From: Flavobacterium saccharophilum
GTDB lineage: Bacteria > Bacteroidota > Bacteroidia > Flavobacteriales > Flavobacteriaceae
Reading direction: 5' to 3'
DNA length: 64,000 bases
Assembly (NCBI RefSeq): GCF_900142735.1
Contig: NZ_FRBY01000003.1
Span: 620,001 to 684,000 of the forward strand
Shown: in pieces, positions 50,186-60,290 of the stretch
Position numbering within the stretch: the first letter of the stretch is position 1
Layout of the letters: every line of letters starts with the position of its first letter
Notes under the pieces: model-generated
The model's input: only the letters and a program-made list of their open reading frames with translations
Databases searched by the model: none
Told to the model about the DNA's origin: nothing
Translations under genes and position numbers: made by a program

Positions 50186-52570
50186 CTATTTCGACAATAA
50201 CTTCTTATACCACGCTTTTTTCTCTTCCCTTACACCATAACCATAGCCATAACCATAGCCTTTTGTAGAGTCGGTATCATTAAGAACTATACACATATTA
50301 GGTAATTTCTTTTCCTTATAGAAAGTATTGGCAATGCCTAGCATACGTTTCTCTAATACATTAGCACGCATTACATATACAAAAGTATCTGCATTTTTAG
50401 CAATTAATATCGTATCTGTAACCAAGCTTACCGCAGCAGTATCCACAATAATGTAGTCATATTCTTTTTTAAGCTCTGCAAAAAGCTGATCTACTTTTTT
50501 GCCCATTAATAATTCAGCCGGGTTTGGCGGAATTACACCTGAAGGCAGAATAAAGAAATTCTCATAACCATTATGTTTGATAATATAGTCCTGAACATTT
50601 TTATCATTTGCTGATAAATAATTCGTTAAACCTAAACTAGGAACATCAATATATTCACCAAATTTTGGGTTTCTAATATCCGCACCAATTAATAAAACTC
50701 TTCGTCCTGACAAAGCAAAAGTAGCTGCAAGATTTACTGATATAAATGTTTTACCTTCTGATGGAAAAGTCGAAGTCACAAATATAGTCTTCGCTATTCC
50801 CTCAGGGACTTTATTCAGCATAAACTCCAGATTGGTTCTAACAATACGTATTGCTTCTGCCGAACTGGTTCGACTCTCCGATTTTATTAACTCAGCAATA
50901 TCTTCTGAAGTTGGCACATCACCTATAAAAGGAATTTGTGTTTTCCCTTCTAAATCTAACTTACTCTTAATTTTAGTATCTAATAAATCATTAGCATAAA
51001 TAATTCCGAACGGAACTAATAAACCCAATAACATTCCTGCCAGATAAATTATCTTCTTCTTTGGACTAACAGGATCTTTATCTGCCTTCGCTGCATCAAT
51101 AACGCGTGCATTTGGTTCTGTCGCCGCTAATGAAATAGCCGTTTCTTCCCGTTTTTGAAGCAAGTATAAATACAATTCTTCTTTTACTTTTTGCTGCCTG
51201 GCAATTACCCTAAACTGACGCTCCTGAACCGGAATTTTTCCAATTTTACTATTCAAGATCCCTTCCTGGCTTTTTATATCACGATTTTGAATTTGCAGAT
51301 TAGCCTGCATACGTCTTAAACTGGCAGCTACATTAGATTTAAGCGACGAAATCTGCTGATCTAGTTTCACTACTGATGGATTTTCAACTGTTGCCGACTT
51401 TAAAATTCTATTGCGATCTAATACCAATTGATTATACGAACTGATAAGCCCGGAAGCATCTCCGTTATCCGTAATCATGTTAGAAGGAAGTAAATCTGAA
51501 TTTGTACTCTTTTTCATGAAATCCAACATAGAAGAAACAACACTCAGCTGAATTTCAGTTTCCACTCCTTTTTTATCATACTCACTTGAACCTTCAATAA
51601 AAAGTTTTGCTTCAGATTCAATATCGGTTAATTTATTCGCCTTCTTGAAGCTTTCTACATCCTGCTCAACACCGTCTAATTCCTGCGCTATTAGCGCTAA
51701 TCGACCAGCAATAAATTTAGAAGTATTTTCAGAAATGTAATTTTTATCTTCTGCTGCATTTTCGTTATAGATCTGTATCATATTATCGAGAAAATCCTCT
51801 GCCTTTTTTTTCACAGGATCTGATATAGAAACATTTACTACACTGCTAGTCTTGCTTATGGCCTCAATTTTCAACCTATCTCTAACACCCGCAGTGACAT
51901 TCTCAATAGGACTAATTACTATTTTAATTGATTTATCATTTTCAAAATCATTTCCTCCGTAATATTCTGTTTTATCGATAATTAATATTCCAAATCTGGT
52001 AGGTATTTTTTTCCCAAAACTAAACTGCTTTTCATCTGATAAAATAACATTTTGAACGGTAGACTTATCATCTATTACATTCTCTAAACTAAATTTATTA
52101 TTAGGCAATAAATCTAAGTTTAAAATTACATTCGCCTCAATCAATAACTCGCTCTTATTAACAAAACGAACATTTATAGGAGCTATTCCATAAATATCAC
52201 GATCTACAACATTACCCTCAACAAATAGACTAACATTCAAATTGAGTTTTTCCACAGTAGATTCTGCTAACGTTCTCGACTTTAGAATCTCTATCTCGTT
52301 ATCGACATTATTTACAGATCCCCCACTTAGTCCTAAATCTGAAAAAGCAGATAATTCCGAAAGCATACCTCCCTTTTTTTCATCTTTTACTAAGATAGAA
52401 GTAGTAGCTTCATAACTCGGCGTAGTATAACGTAAATACAAAAAGGTTAAAGACAAGCCTATTAAAATACTTAACACAAACCATTTCCAGTGGATTAAAT
52501 ATTTATTTAACAATTCACGAAGGTTTACTTCACTGATTTCGTCTTCAACATCATTATAAAAATCTTGCAT
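50186..52570 (-). CDS. Wzc-like polysaccharide co-polymerase/BY tyrosine kinase
   Basis: This 794-residue inner-membrane protein has TM1 at about 32-52, a Wzz domain and a long periplasmic coiled-coil region (about 280-450) with GNVR-type QERQFRVIARQQKVKEELY before TM2 (about 505-525). The cytoplasmic kinase has Walker A SEGKTFISVNLA (about 604-615) and Walker A' LLIGADIRNPK. The tail has a tyrosine cluster at 772, 774, 776 and 778 within a GYGYGYGYG run, the autophosphorylation substrate. It governs chain length and export with the Wza-like protein, encoded 18 bases upstream. Confidence 0.95.
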   Translation of the reverse strand: MQDFYNDVEDEISEVNLRELLNKYLIHWKWFVLSILIGLSLTFLYLRYTTPSYEATTSILVKDEKKGGMLSELSAFSDLGLSGGSVNNVDNEIEILKSRTLAESTVEKLNLNVSLFVEGNVVDRDIYGIAPINVRFVNKSELLIEANVILNLDLLPNNKFSLENVIDDKSTVQNVILSDEKQFSFGKKIPTRFGILIIDKTEYYGGNDFENDKSIKIVISPIENVTAGVRDRLKIEAISKTSSVVNVSISDPVKKKAEDFLDNMIQIYNENAAEDKNYISENTSKFIAGRLALIAQELDGVEQDVESFKKANKLTDIESEAKLFIEGSSEYDKKGVETEIQLSVVSSMLDFMKKSTNSDLLPSNMITDNGDASGLISSYNQLVLDRNRILKSATVENPSVVKLDQQISSLKSNVAASLRRMQANLQIQNRDIKSQEGILNSKIGKIPVQERQFRVIARQQKVKEELYLYLLQKREETAISLAATEPNARVIDAAKADKDPVSPKKKIIYLAGMLLGLLVPFGIIYANDLLDTKIKSKLDLEGKTQIPFIGDVPTSEDIAELIKSESRTSSAEAIRIVRTNLEFMLNKVPEGIAKTIFVTSTFPSEGKTFISVNLAATFALSGRRVLLIGADIRNPKFGEYIDVPSLGLTNYLSANDKNVQDYIIKHNGYENFFILPSGVIPPNPAELLMGKKVDQLFAELKKEYDYIIVDTAAVSLVTDTILIAKNADTFVYVMRANVLEKRMLGIANTFYKEKKLPNMCIVLNDTDSTKGYGYGYGYGVREEKKAWYKKLLSK

Positions 52571-52588
52571 TGTTTATATTTATAAGTA

Positions 52589-53380
52589 TTATTTAAAAAG
52601 CAGGACACAAAGCGATATCAAGATCGAAATAGCCGATATTATCACAGAAGTATTAGGGCCTACTGCAGAAGCATTTACCTTTACATTATTAGGTTGTACA
52701 TAGACCACATCATTTTGTGCAAGATAATAAAACGGTGAATTAATGAAATCAGCACTAGTAATATCAACCCTGCTGTAGGATTTTACACCATTTACCTCCC
52801 TGATGACCAAGATATTATTTCTTTTTCCGTATATTGTTAAATCTTTAGCCATACTTAAAGCTTCAATTAATGTAATTCTTTCTGATTCGACTGAATATGT
52901 TCCTGGTAGATTAACTTCTCCCTGCAACGAAATTTTAAAATTCATAATACGAAGATTAATGATAGGCTTTTTAATATAGATACCTATCTTATCTTGTAAT
53001 AACTTAAGTACTTCACTTCTGGTAAGTCCTCCAACATGAAGTTTACCAATTATAGGAAATTCAATCATCCCATTACTATCTACTAAATAAGATTGAATGG
53101 TTTGTTGTCCTGTCGCTAAGTCAAGTCGGCTTGAATTTCCAACAACTACCGTACTTAAATTAAATGGCTTAGCTACTTCAGGATCCTCTGCTGAAACTAT
53201 TATCATTAACAAATCATCTGGTTGGATTTTAATTTCGTAAAAATTTGCGTTATTCTGTATGTTAGTTTTATCAATGTTTTGATAGTACACTATATTTCGT
53301 TTTGATGCACAAGAAAAACACAAAAATAAAAGTGATAAAAAACTAGTTATTTTTATAATCAAAGAAAAATTCAATTTCAT
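52589..53380 (-). CDS. Wza-like polysaccharide export outer-membrane lipoprotein
   Basis: This 263-residue protein has a lipoprotein signal ending FLCFSC (Cys24). It contains the Poly_export domain (YEIKIQPDDLLMIIVS, then MIEFPIIGKLHVGGLTRSEV) and one SLBB segment (SLQGEVNLPGTYSVE). A C-terminal hydrophobic end (SVIISAISILISLCVLLF) is typical of the Bacteroidota version, shorter than E. coli Wza. It is the first gene of the wza-wzc unit and has its own TATATTTG element. Confidence 0.95.
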   Translation of the reverse strand: MKLNFSLIIKITSFLSLLFLCFSCASKRNIVYYQNIDKTNIQNNANFYEIKIQPDDLLMIIVSAEDPEVAKPFNLSTVVVGNSSRLDLATGQQTIQSYLVDSNGMIEFPIIGKLHVGGLTRSEVLKLLQDKIGIYIKKPIINLRIMNFKISLQGEVNLPGTYSVESERITLIEALSMAKDLTIYGKRNNILVIREVNGVKSYSRVDITSADFINSPFYYLAQNDVVYVQPNNVKVNASAVGPNTSVIISAISILISLCVLLFK

Positions 53381-53400
53381 TAGGTCTACAATTTTACAGG

Positions 53401-53408
53401 CAAATATA
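53401..53408 (-). promoter_or_regulatory. Putative -7 element (TATATTTG) for the wza-wzc unit
   Basis: An exact TAnnTTTG match on the minus strand lies 21 bases before the Wza-like start codon. Confidence 0.55.
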
Positions 53409-53505
53409 GGAATTAAGATACCTTATGCCATTATTTTTTTAAATTTTTAAAAGTGTATTTATTTACATTTAATAAACTATACAAACAAAACATTCTTGCA
53501 CCAAA

Positions 53506-54924
53506 TTAATAGGCATTTTCTTCCCCTTTAAATACATTAAAAATAGTTTTGATAATTATTTTTATATCTAATAATAAACTCCAGTTTTCAATGTACCAAA
53601 TATCATATTCTACTCTATTTTTCATATCAATTAATTCCTTTGTCTCGCCTCTATAACCATTAACCTGAGCCCACCCTGTAATACCAGGTTTTGCGTATTG
53701 TCGCACTAAATAATTATTAATCAATTCAGTGTATTGTCTGGTATGATTGACCATGTGTGGTCGAGGGCCAACCACAGACATATGCCCATAAAAAACATTG
53801 AAAAATTGTGGCAATTCATCAATACTCGTTTTACGCATAAACGCACCAAATTTTGTTACTCGACTATCGCCCTTTTTAGCTTGTTTTTGATCGGCGACTC
53901 CATTCAGACGCATACTTCTAAATTTTAGACAATTAAAACTTATGTTGTCGCGCCCTGAACGCTCTTGTATAAAAAAAACAGGTCCTGGAGATTCAATCTT
54001 TATAATTAACATTAAAATCGGAAACAGCCATGGAAAAACCAAAATTATAACGGCAAAAGAAAAACAAATATCAAATGTCTTTTTTACTAAACGATTTACT
54101 GTAAACTCCAAAGGCTCTCGCCTAAACATTAGTACGGGTGTATTTTCATAGAATGAAATTTCGACCTTACTAGATTTGGTATACAATTGAAAGTCAGGAA
54201 TAAATTTTATGCGCACCATATGATGTTCACAAACATGGATTAATTTATTAATAACTGCAATATTATCAATATGTAAAGCTACATACATTTCATCAACTTC
54301 CTCATTAATAATGTATTCTTCTATAGCATCAAATCCTCCCACAACAGGAGAAGATATAAAAGCAAAAGGATCTACTTTTTCATCAAAAAAGCCTAAAAAA
54401 CGATAGCCATAGGTCAGATCTTTTGCTAAGATTTTACGCATTCTTTCACCAGTATCGTTAGCTCCAATTATAATAAATTTTCGAAAATTAAAACCTTTTT
54501 TTCTAATGTACTTTAATATTTTCATGGATAAATAACGGGAAATCACCAGTAGACAAAAGAAAACAATATAAAAAAACACCAATCTAAGTCTGGATATATC
54601 AGAATATTTTAGAAAAACGACAAAAATAGCAGTTATGGCTGCATGGACGATTATTTTTTTTATTGTTCTTCTTACAATAGATTCTATTCGCTCTATTCTA
54701 ATAATTCGATAAGAATCTTTATAAAGCAATAAACCTATCCAAATTAAATTAGCCAATAGTGAAACTGTCTCAACTTCTTTTAAAAACAGTTTATCTATGC
54801 TACCAAATCTTAATATTGCTGAAAACACAATAGCGGTATTTAACAACACAACATCCCAAACTACAAAAAGAAGTTTGAAATAACGAGAAAAATGATATTG
54901 AGATAATTTTTGTAAAACCTTCAT
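53506..54924 (-). CDS. Initiating sugar-phosphate transferase (WcaJ/PglC-like polyprenyl glycosylphosphotransferase)
   Basis: This 472-residue protein has four N-terminal hydrophobic segments, a Rossmann-like middle (IIIGANDTGERMRKIL), another TM at about 288-308 and the C-terminal bacterial sugar transferase domain: KTFDICFSFAVIILVF, FFIQERSGRDNISF, KFRSMR, DELPQFFNV and ITGWAQVNGYRGET. It moves a hexose-1-phosphate to undecaprenyl phosphate to begin the repeat unit; UDP-glucose is the common donor. It lies at the head of the glycan-assembly genes but is separated from wza by 125 bases. Confidence 0.95.
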   Translation of the reverse strand: MKVLQKLSQYHFSRYFKLLFVVWDVVLLNTAIVFSAILRFGSIDKLFLKEVETVSLLANLIWIGLLLYKDSYRIIRIERIESIVRRTIKKIIVHAAITAIFVVFLKYSDISRLRLVFFYIVFFCLLVISRYLSMKILKYIRKKGFNFRKFIIIGANDTGERMRKILAKDLTYGYRFLGFFDEKVDPFAFISSPVVGGFDAIEEYIINEEVDEMYVALHIDNIAVINKLIHVCEHHMVRIKFIPDFQLYTKSSKVEISFYENTPVLMFRREPLEFTVNRLVKKTFDICFSFAVIILVFPWLFPILMLIIKIESPGPVFFIQERSGRDNISFNCLKFRSMRLNGVADQKQAKKGDSRVTKFGAFMRKTSIDELPQFFNVFYGHMSVVGPRPHMVNHTRQYTELINNYLVRQYAKPGITGWAQVNGYRGETKELIDMKNRVEYDIWYIENWSLLLDIKIIIKTIFNVFKGEENAY

Positions 54925-54984
54925 ATTTTCACTTAGATTACGACAAAAAAAGAATTATGACTTAGATTCATTTATACTTTAAAA

Positions 54985-55716
54985 TTAGTTTTTAAATTTT
55001 TCCTTTAAAATTAATTTAATAAAAACGGGACCAAAATATAAATACCTTCTCCACATTCTTTTAGGTTCTTTGAGCAACCTTATAAACCATTCTAACGATA
55101 AGTCAACCCAAAATTTATTAGGTCGGATAATAGTACCTGCATAAAAATCAAATACGGCGCCTATTGAACAAATTATTTTAGCATCAAGCATATTTTTATG
55201 CTTGTAAGACCATTTTTCCTGCTTTGGAGCCGTCATTCCAACAAATAAAACGTCTGGCATAAAAGCATTTACCTTTTCAATCATTTCGTTATTTTCAATT
55301 TCAGAAAATTCTGTTTTATAAGGAGGTGAAAAGAAATCTACTTGAATATTAGGAAACTCTTTAGAAATTCGTTCTGCAATTTTATTAAGGGTAGTTTCTG
55401 AAGAGCCTAAATAAAAACACTTTCCCTTTTTTTTATCCAGATCCTGTAAAAGATAATGATGAATATCTGCACCCGCAATTTTTTTAATATTCTTGTTGTA
55501 CAAAAATTTAATAGCACTTACAATTCCAACTCCATCTGGTAACAAAATATCTGAATTCTGAAGTGCCTTTTTAAATTCGGCATCCTTCTCAGCTATACAA
55601 TAGGAATATTGATTAATTGTATTAATTAATATTTTATCGTTTATTTCATATTTCAGTAATTCTGCATTATAAATATTATAATCCTTTAAAGAAACAGTAC
55701 AGGCAGTTTTAAGCAT
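54985..55716 (-). CDS. WecG/TagA/CpsF-family glycosyltransferase (GT26)
   Basis: This 243-residue protein has the GT26 pattern: SDILLPDGVGIVSA, KKIAGADIHHYLL, CFYLGSSETTLNK, VGMTAPKQEKWSYKH and a C-terminal basic end LKEPKRMWRRYLY. Members add N-acetylmannosamine or glucose-type units to lipid-linked sugars. It is next to the initiating transferase, so it likely adds the second sugar. Confidence 0.94.
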   Translation of the reverse strand: MLKTACTVSLKDYNIYNAELLKYEINDKILINTINQYSYCIAEKDAEFKKALQNSDILLPDGVGIVSAIKFLYNKNIKKIAGADIHHYLLQDLDKKKGKCFYLGSSETTLNKIAERISKEFPNIQVDFFSPPYKTEFSEIENNEMIEKVNAFMPDVLFVGMTAPKQEKWSYKHKNMLDAKIICSIGAVFDFYAGTIIRPNKFWVDLSLEWFIRLLKEPKRMWRRYLYFGPVFIKLILKEKFKN

Positions 55717-55807
55717 TTTTATTTTATTACTTATAAGATTTAATGATCCAATATTACCCTAAATCCTCATTTTAAACAATTTAACTTAAGTTAATAATAT
55801 ATATTTA

Positions 55808-56755
55808 TTACTTTAAGTTCTTTTTATTAAAATATGTTAAAAAAAATTGTTTTTTCCTAAATATTGGAGATACAATTCTTCCATAAAATATTCTTGAAAA
55901 GAAGCCAAAATAACTTTTAAAAGATTTAAAAATTACTGGATTAATTTTCACATCAGTTTCAAATAAATACTCCCGCTTATTACTATCATCAAATAAAATT
56001 TTATATCTATTATAAGCATTTGTATGAGTAGCCATTTCATCAAAACCTAAATTTTTAACTTTAGATTTAATAGGATAAAGTGTAAGTTGCTTTTTTTTAA
56101 ACTGATCAAAATACCAACGAATAGCCCATGAATCAATTTTGCCATCCACCTGCCTTTGAAGCATATCATTAAGATCCGATCCCCCAATAGCAAATCGCCT
56201 TCTTTCGGTCTTACTAGAAACAAAATTTTTAAAATCTTTCAATTCCCAATCCACACCTTCCCATCTATTTCTCCATGTTGCCCATCCCCAAGACATCCCG
56301 CGAGGTGTAAAATATACATCATATTCATAATTTTCAGGTAACCGAACATGTAGCCCGTAACCCGAAATGGAGAATACCTTTTGATTACTTTCATAAGATA
56401 CTAATGAGGTATTCATAAAATCCAAAAAATTAGAACTTGTAACAAGATCATCTTCAAGTACTATGACCTTTTCATACTTCTTCATTACCTCACTCACTCC
56501 ATTTATAATAGAACTTGCAAGACCTTTATTTATATTTGATTCATAAATTTTAATAGTTTTAAAACCACTAATGGAATGAATATATTTTCTCACTTCAGAA
56601 ACCATCTCCTGATCATGAATACCTTTTGCTGCGTCAGAAAATATATAAAGATCAGACCCTAAAGCAAGATGATTTCTTTGCAGAGCTTCGATCGTCTTTA
56701 TTAAGGTATCGACACGTTTGTATGTAAAGAGGACTATTGGTGCTAATTCTGTCAT
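55808..56755 (-). CDS. GT2-type glycosyltransferase (GNT-I-like fold)
   Basis: This 315-residue protein begins APIVLFTYKRVDTLIKTIEAL and has the metal-binding IVLEDDLVTSSNF (EDD), then SWGWATWRNRWEGVDWEL. This pattern belongs to GT2-like transferases common in capsule loci. Sugar specificity is unknown. Three bases separate it from the next gene upstream, so they share a transcript. Confidence 0.88.
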   Translation of the reverse strand: MTELAPIVLFTYKRVDTLIKTIEALQRNHLALGSDLYIFSDAAKGIHDQEMVSEVRKYIHSISGFKTIKIYESNINKGLASSIINGVSEVMKKYEKVIVLEDDLVTSSNFLDFMNTSLVSYESNQKVFSISGYGLHVRLPENYEYDVYFTPRGMSWGWATWRNRWEGVDWELKDFKNFVSSKTERRRFAIGGSDLNDMLQRQVDGKIDSWAIRWYFDQFKKKQLTLYPIKSKVKNLGFDEMATHTNAYNRYKILFDDSNKREYLFETDVKINPVIFKSFKSYFGFFSRIFYGRIVSPIFRKKQFFLTYFNKKNLK

Positions 56756-56758
56756 TTG

Positions 56759-57604
56759 TTATTTTACTATTTTTTGATATAATTTTGGATTGATCATTTT
56801 CACGTATGCTTTAATAGCAAAAATTATCCACTTGACTCCCCAAAAATTTTTTCTAAACTTAATGTATTCTTTAATATTTAATCCCCTTGGAGAATGTAAT
56901 AATTGCCAACGTTTTTTTAAAGGTACACTAGGATTACACCATCCCGGAATTCCTTCATTAGGGGAACACATGGCTATATATGTTTTAGTCGTATACAAAT
57001 TAAAATTAGCTTTCAGGGCGCGTAAACCATAATCATAATCTCCCATACCATGAGTATAATCATTAGATAAATTACCTAATTCTTCAAAAACAGTTTTCGG
57101 TATTAAAACAGCATTACCATTTATATATTTACAAAATTGCAATCCTCCATTAGGATAAACAGGCCCCTGTTCAGTCCTACCACCATAAGAAAAGGTGTCA
57201 CTATTCACTTTCGCTCTACAGGCTGCCGTTATTATCAAATCCTTTTCTACAATTAATTTAGCTTCTTGATAAGTATCATACAAATTTAATAGAGCATTTT
57301 TGTCTAAAATTGTATCGTCATTCAACCAAAAATAAAAATCATAATCTTTTGTTTTACTAGCTGTATCCCATGCCAGTCTCATTCCTTGATTCCAAAAAAG
57401 ATTACCATTACCCTGGATGATAGATACAAAAGGAAAATTAGCCTTTATTGCTGTAGCTGTACCATCAGTAGAACCATCATCCACTAGGAAAACGTCAATT
57501 TTAAATAGAAGCTCCAGAGCTTCTTGATCAAATAAAGCATTTAAGGATTCCAGCGTTTTTTCTTTACGGTTGTAACAAGTTAAAATAACAGCAATATTAA
57601 GCAT
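56759..57604 (-). CDS. GT2 glycosyltransferase (rhamnosyltransferase-like)
   Basis: This 281-residue GT-A protein has VILTCYNRKEKTLESL, VDDGSTDGTATAI, GNGNLFWNQGM and the metal-binding WLNDDTIL. A late block GMGDYDYGLRALKANF is typical of the WbbL-like group. Donor and acceptor are unknown. It ends 3 bases before the next gene and begins 5 bases after the Wzy-like gene. Confidence 0.92.
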   Translation of the reverse strand: MLNIAVILTCYNRKEKTLESLNALFDQEALELLFKIDVFLVDDGSTDGTATAIKANFPFVSIIQGNGNLFWNQGMRLAWDTASKTKDYDFYFWLNDDTILDKNALLNLYDTYQEAKLIVEKDLIITAACRAKVNSDTFSYGGRTEQGPVYPNGGLQFCKYINGNAVLIPKTVFEELGNLSNDYTHGMGDYDYGLRALKANFNLYTTKTYIAMCSPNEGIPGWCNPSVPLKKRWQLLHSPRGLNIKEYIKFRKNFWGVKWIIFAIKAYVKMINPKLYQKIVK

Positions 57605-57609
57605 AAAGA

Positions 57610-58839
57610 TTATAAATAATTTAAAAAAGTGTTGGAGAAAATACCATTTCCTAATCTATATGTCCAGGTCCCAGCATCTAAATAATAGATGTAAGTTGCT
57701 AGTAGAAAAATAATAATGGACTGTAATTGAATAGGACCAAATTTAAAATACCACGCATAAATTAAAAATATGAATGGAAAAAATGGCCAAAGATAAAAAT
57801 TGAATCTACTGGATAATTCAGCCTGACTCAAATTCGCCAAAATGAACAAACTTAAAATGGCAAGTATGTTAAAAAAATGAACTAACCCCTTATTATTTTT
57901 AAATAGAGGCTTCAGATAATAAATAAAATAAAAAGGCAAGATAGTTATTACAACGACCGTGATAATTTTAGCCGGAGTTAACGGTTCCAATTCAAATACT
58001 GTATTCTTACTAGCTCTATCAAAAGCATACTTTAGTAAAGGTATACCACTAAATAATGATGCCCCTATACTTGCAATAATTTGTATACCAAAGATTCCAC
58101 AAAGTAAAAGAAGAGTTTTAACAGAAAAAGTTTTCTTTAGGAAAGGCATAAAGAGATAGGGCACAAAAAAAATAGCAGAAGAATGGCAAAATATCATGCA
58201 AAGAATTAATAAAATAGAATTTTTACCATAAAACAATTTATTAACTAAAATATACATTAATAAAGATGCTGCGAGAAACTGCCTCAGTAATTGAGCAGAC
58301 ATTGTAAATACGAAAGGTGTAAAAGCCATTACAAAAACTGCTGTTACCACATATGCTTTAGGAATATTTAATGATTTTCCAAATTTCAAAACTGCTAAAT
58401 TCAAAAAACTGTAAGCAAAAAAACTATACAGAATAATATACAACTTGGTATTATCTCCGGCAATTAAATATAAAAAATAATTAAACGTTGAAAATCCCAA
58501 TTCCTTACCTGTTCCTGTAAGGCCAAATGAAAAAATATATTGTAAAAAAGGCATTTTACCAGCATCTAGATAACCAGACAAATACCAAACTAAATCATTT
58601 TCGGGCACTTTAGTAGAATTAACCAATCCATTAAAAAGAGCCGTTAGAAAACAAGCAAATGCACTAAGTATAATATTATTTTCTTTGCTAAATAATAAAT
58701 AGACAAACAGCAATATTATTGCAAAAAAAGGATTTACAATAAAGAATAACAAAAAGTAAATCATAACAGGTAATGATTTTATCACTAAATTTCTTTGTGA
58801 TAAATTTGACCTAGTTGGATTATTAATAAAGTACAGCAT
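57610..58839 (-). CDS. EpsG/Wzy-like polysaccharide polymerase
   Basis: This 409-residue protein has about 11-12 hydrophobic segments and the EpsG-type order, with TAFVFVMAFTPFVFTMSAQL-like (FVMAFTPFVFTMSAQLLRQFLA) and MIFCHSSAIFFVPY. The FTMSAQLLRQ and CHSSA motifs are typical of EpsG/O-antigen polymerase-like proteins. It would join repeat units at the periplasmic side. Sequence divergence is normal for the family. Confidence 0.88.
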   Translation of the reverse strand: MLYFINNPTRSNLSQRNLVIKSLPVMIYFLLFFIVNPFFAIILLFVYLLFSKENNIILSAFACFLTALFNGLVNSTKVPENDLVWYLSGYLDAGKMPFLQYIFSFGLTGTGKELGFSTFNYFLYLIAGDNTKLYIILYSFFAYSFLNLAVLKFGKSLNIPKAYVVTAVFVMAFTPFVFTMSAQLLRQFLAASLLMYILVNKLFYGKNSILLILCMIFCHSSAIFFVPYLFMPFLKKTFSVKTLLLLCGIFGIQIIASIGASLFSGIPLLKYAFDRASKNTVFELEPLTPAKIITVVVITILPFYFIYYLKPLFKNNKGLVHFFNILAILSLFILANLSQAELSSRFNFYLWPFFPFIFLIYAWYFKFGPIQLQSIIIFLLATYIYYLDAGTWTYRLGNGIFSNTFLNYL

Positions 58840-58870
58840 GTAAATAATTTGTAACTATTTTTATTAAGCT

Positions 58871-59497
58871 TTATTCATAAAAACTTACATCTTTAATCTT
58901 ACTAATTAATTTTGCTGGATTTCCCGCAAAAATAGACATAGAAGGAATATTAGTTGCCACTACTGATCCTGCGCCAATTACTGAACCTTTCCCAATTGTG
59001 ACACCCTTTAGTATAATTGCTCTTGCACCAATAAATACATCATCTTCAATGGTAATTGGAGCAAATTTAATATACTCCGATTTATGCCTCAAATATGGAT
59101 GTATTGGATGTGCATCTCCATCTGTAATTAAAACACCACTTCCTATCAAAACATTATTACCTATAGTAATATTTCTTCCAGAAATTGTTGCTCCTGAAAC
59201 ACCTACATTATCTCCTATTGTTATAATACCTTGAGGTGAAAGTGCTTTTAAAATAACTTTTTGAAAAACTCCTATAGAATTATATTTTGGATTACTACAC
59301 GCAATAAAATCTTTGCCAATAACAATTTTGGCAGAATTATGCTTTTGAATTAACGGCAAACTTCTAAATCTCCATGTTTTATTCCAGTAGCCCAATTTAT
59401 ATAAACAAAATATAATATCACGTGGAAAATAAAAAGCATAAATAATATAATGCAATGACTTTGTATACCTAGATAATCTCTTCTTTAAATAATTCAT
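58871..59497 (-). CDS. Hexapeptide-repeat acetyltransferase
   Basis: This 208-residue protein has a left-handed beta-helix: repeated [IV]GxxxxI steps such as ITIGNNVLIGSGVLITDGDAH, ITIEDDVFIGARAIILKGVT and IGKGSVIGAGSVVA, ending NPAKLISKI. The conserved His is in DGDAHPIHP. It likely O-acetylates a sugar in the capsule. It lies 31 bases downstream-to-start of the polymerase in the same run. Confidence 0.9.
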   Translation of the reverse strand: MNYLKKRLSRYTKSLHYIIYAFYFPRDIIFCLYKLGYWNKTWRFRSLPLIQKHNSAKIVIGKDFIACSNPKYNSIGVFQKVILKALSPQGIITIGDNVGVSGATISGRNITIGNNVLIGSGVLITDGDAHPIHPYLRHKSEYIKFAPITIEDDVFIGARAIILKGVTIGKGSVIGAGSVVATNIPSMSIFAGNPAKLISKIKDVSFYE

Positions 59498-59524
59498 TAA
59501 ATATTAATAATTTTAAAATTTCCA

Positions 59525-60205
59525 TCAGGTTAAATTATTATTTATTATACTTTTCAGCATTTCAATATTTGACATTAATTCTATATTACTTTTAAACCAA
59601 GATTCATCTTTATTCCACCATTTAAAATCCAAAAGAAATTTTATTGTATCCTCATCATATCGATACCTTATTAACTTAGCGGGCACACCGCCATAAATAG
59701 CAAAAGCAGGTACATCTTTTGTAACAACAGCTCCTGCTAGAATTACAGCACCATCACCAATAGTCGTACCTCCTACAATAAATACATTTTCACCAATCCA
59801 ACAGTCACTCCCAATAATTACAGCAAATCTTTTTTCTTTATCAGCAAATCGGAATTCATCAAAACGCTGAACTTTAGTAAAAGTGCATCCATTTTGTTTT
59901 CGTAAAGATACAAATACAGGACTTGTAGAAACATAGGGATAGGAATAAGGATGAATCCCTCCGTTTATATTGACATTAGGTGCAATTGAAGTGAATCTCC
60001 CAATTTTAGCATTCAAATTTGATTTTGGCCCTATGTAAGAACCATAACCTAAATCGCCATTAAAAGAACATTCAGGATAAAGCTTATTCATACCCTCAAA
60101 ATTGGATTTTCGACCAATCTTTACCGATAAATCAAACTTCACTAAATTTTTATATTTTATTTTTTGATAAAAATATTTGCAAATTTTTTTTAATAAATGA
60201 ATCAT
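59525..60205 (-). CDS. CatB-like hexapeptide O-acetyltransferase
   Basis: This 226-residue xenobiotic/CatB-type acetyltransferase has IGRFTSIAPNVNINGGIHPY with the catalytic His, VIIGSDCWIGENVFIVGGT, and GDGAVILAGAVVTKDVPAFA. The end KWWNKDESWFKSNI is typical of CatB-related capsule enzymes. It is separated by 27 bases from the other acetyltransferase; the two may modify different positions of the repeat unit. Confidence 0.91.
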   Translation of the reverse strand: MIHLLKKICKYFYQKIKYKNLVKFDLSVKIGRKSNFEGMNKLYPECSFNGDLGYGSYIGPKSNLNAKIGRFTSIAPNVNINGGIHPYSYPYVSTSPVFVSLRKQNGCTFTKVQRFDEFRFADKEKRFAVIIGSDCWIGENVFIVGGTTIGDGAVILAGAVVTKDVPAFAIYGGVPAKLIRYRYDEDTIKFLLDFKWWNKDESWFKSNIELMSNIEMLKSIINNNLT

Positions 60206-60290
60206 TCCTAGTTTCTAAATTGTTTCATTAGATTACACTAAATTTTTTGAAATTCTAAATTACTTTAAAATAAATATTAGAATGAGGAGC

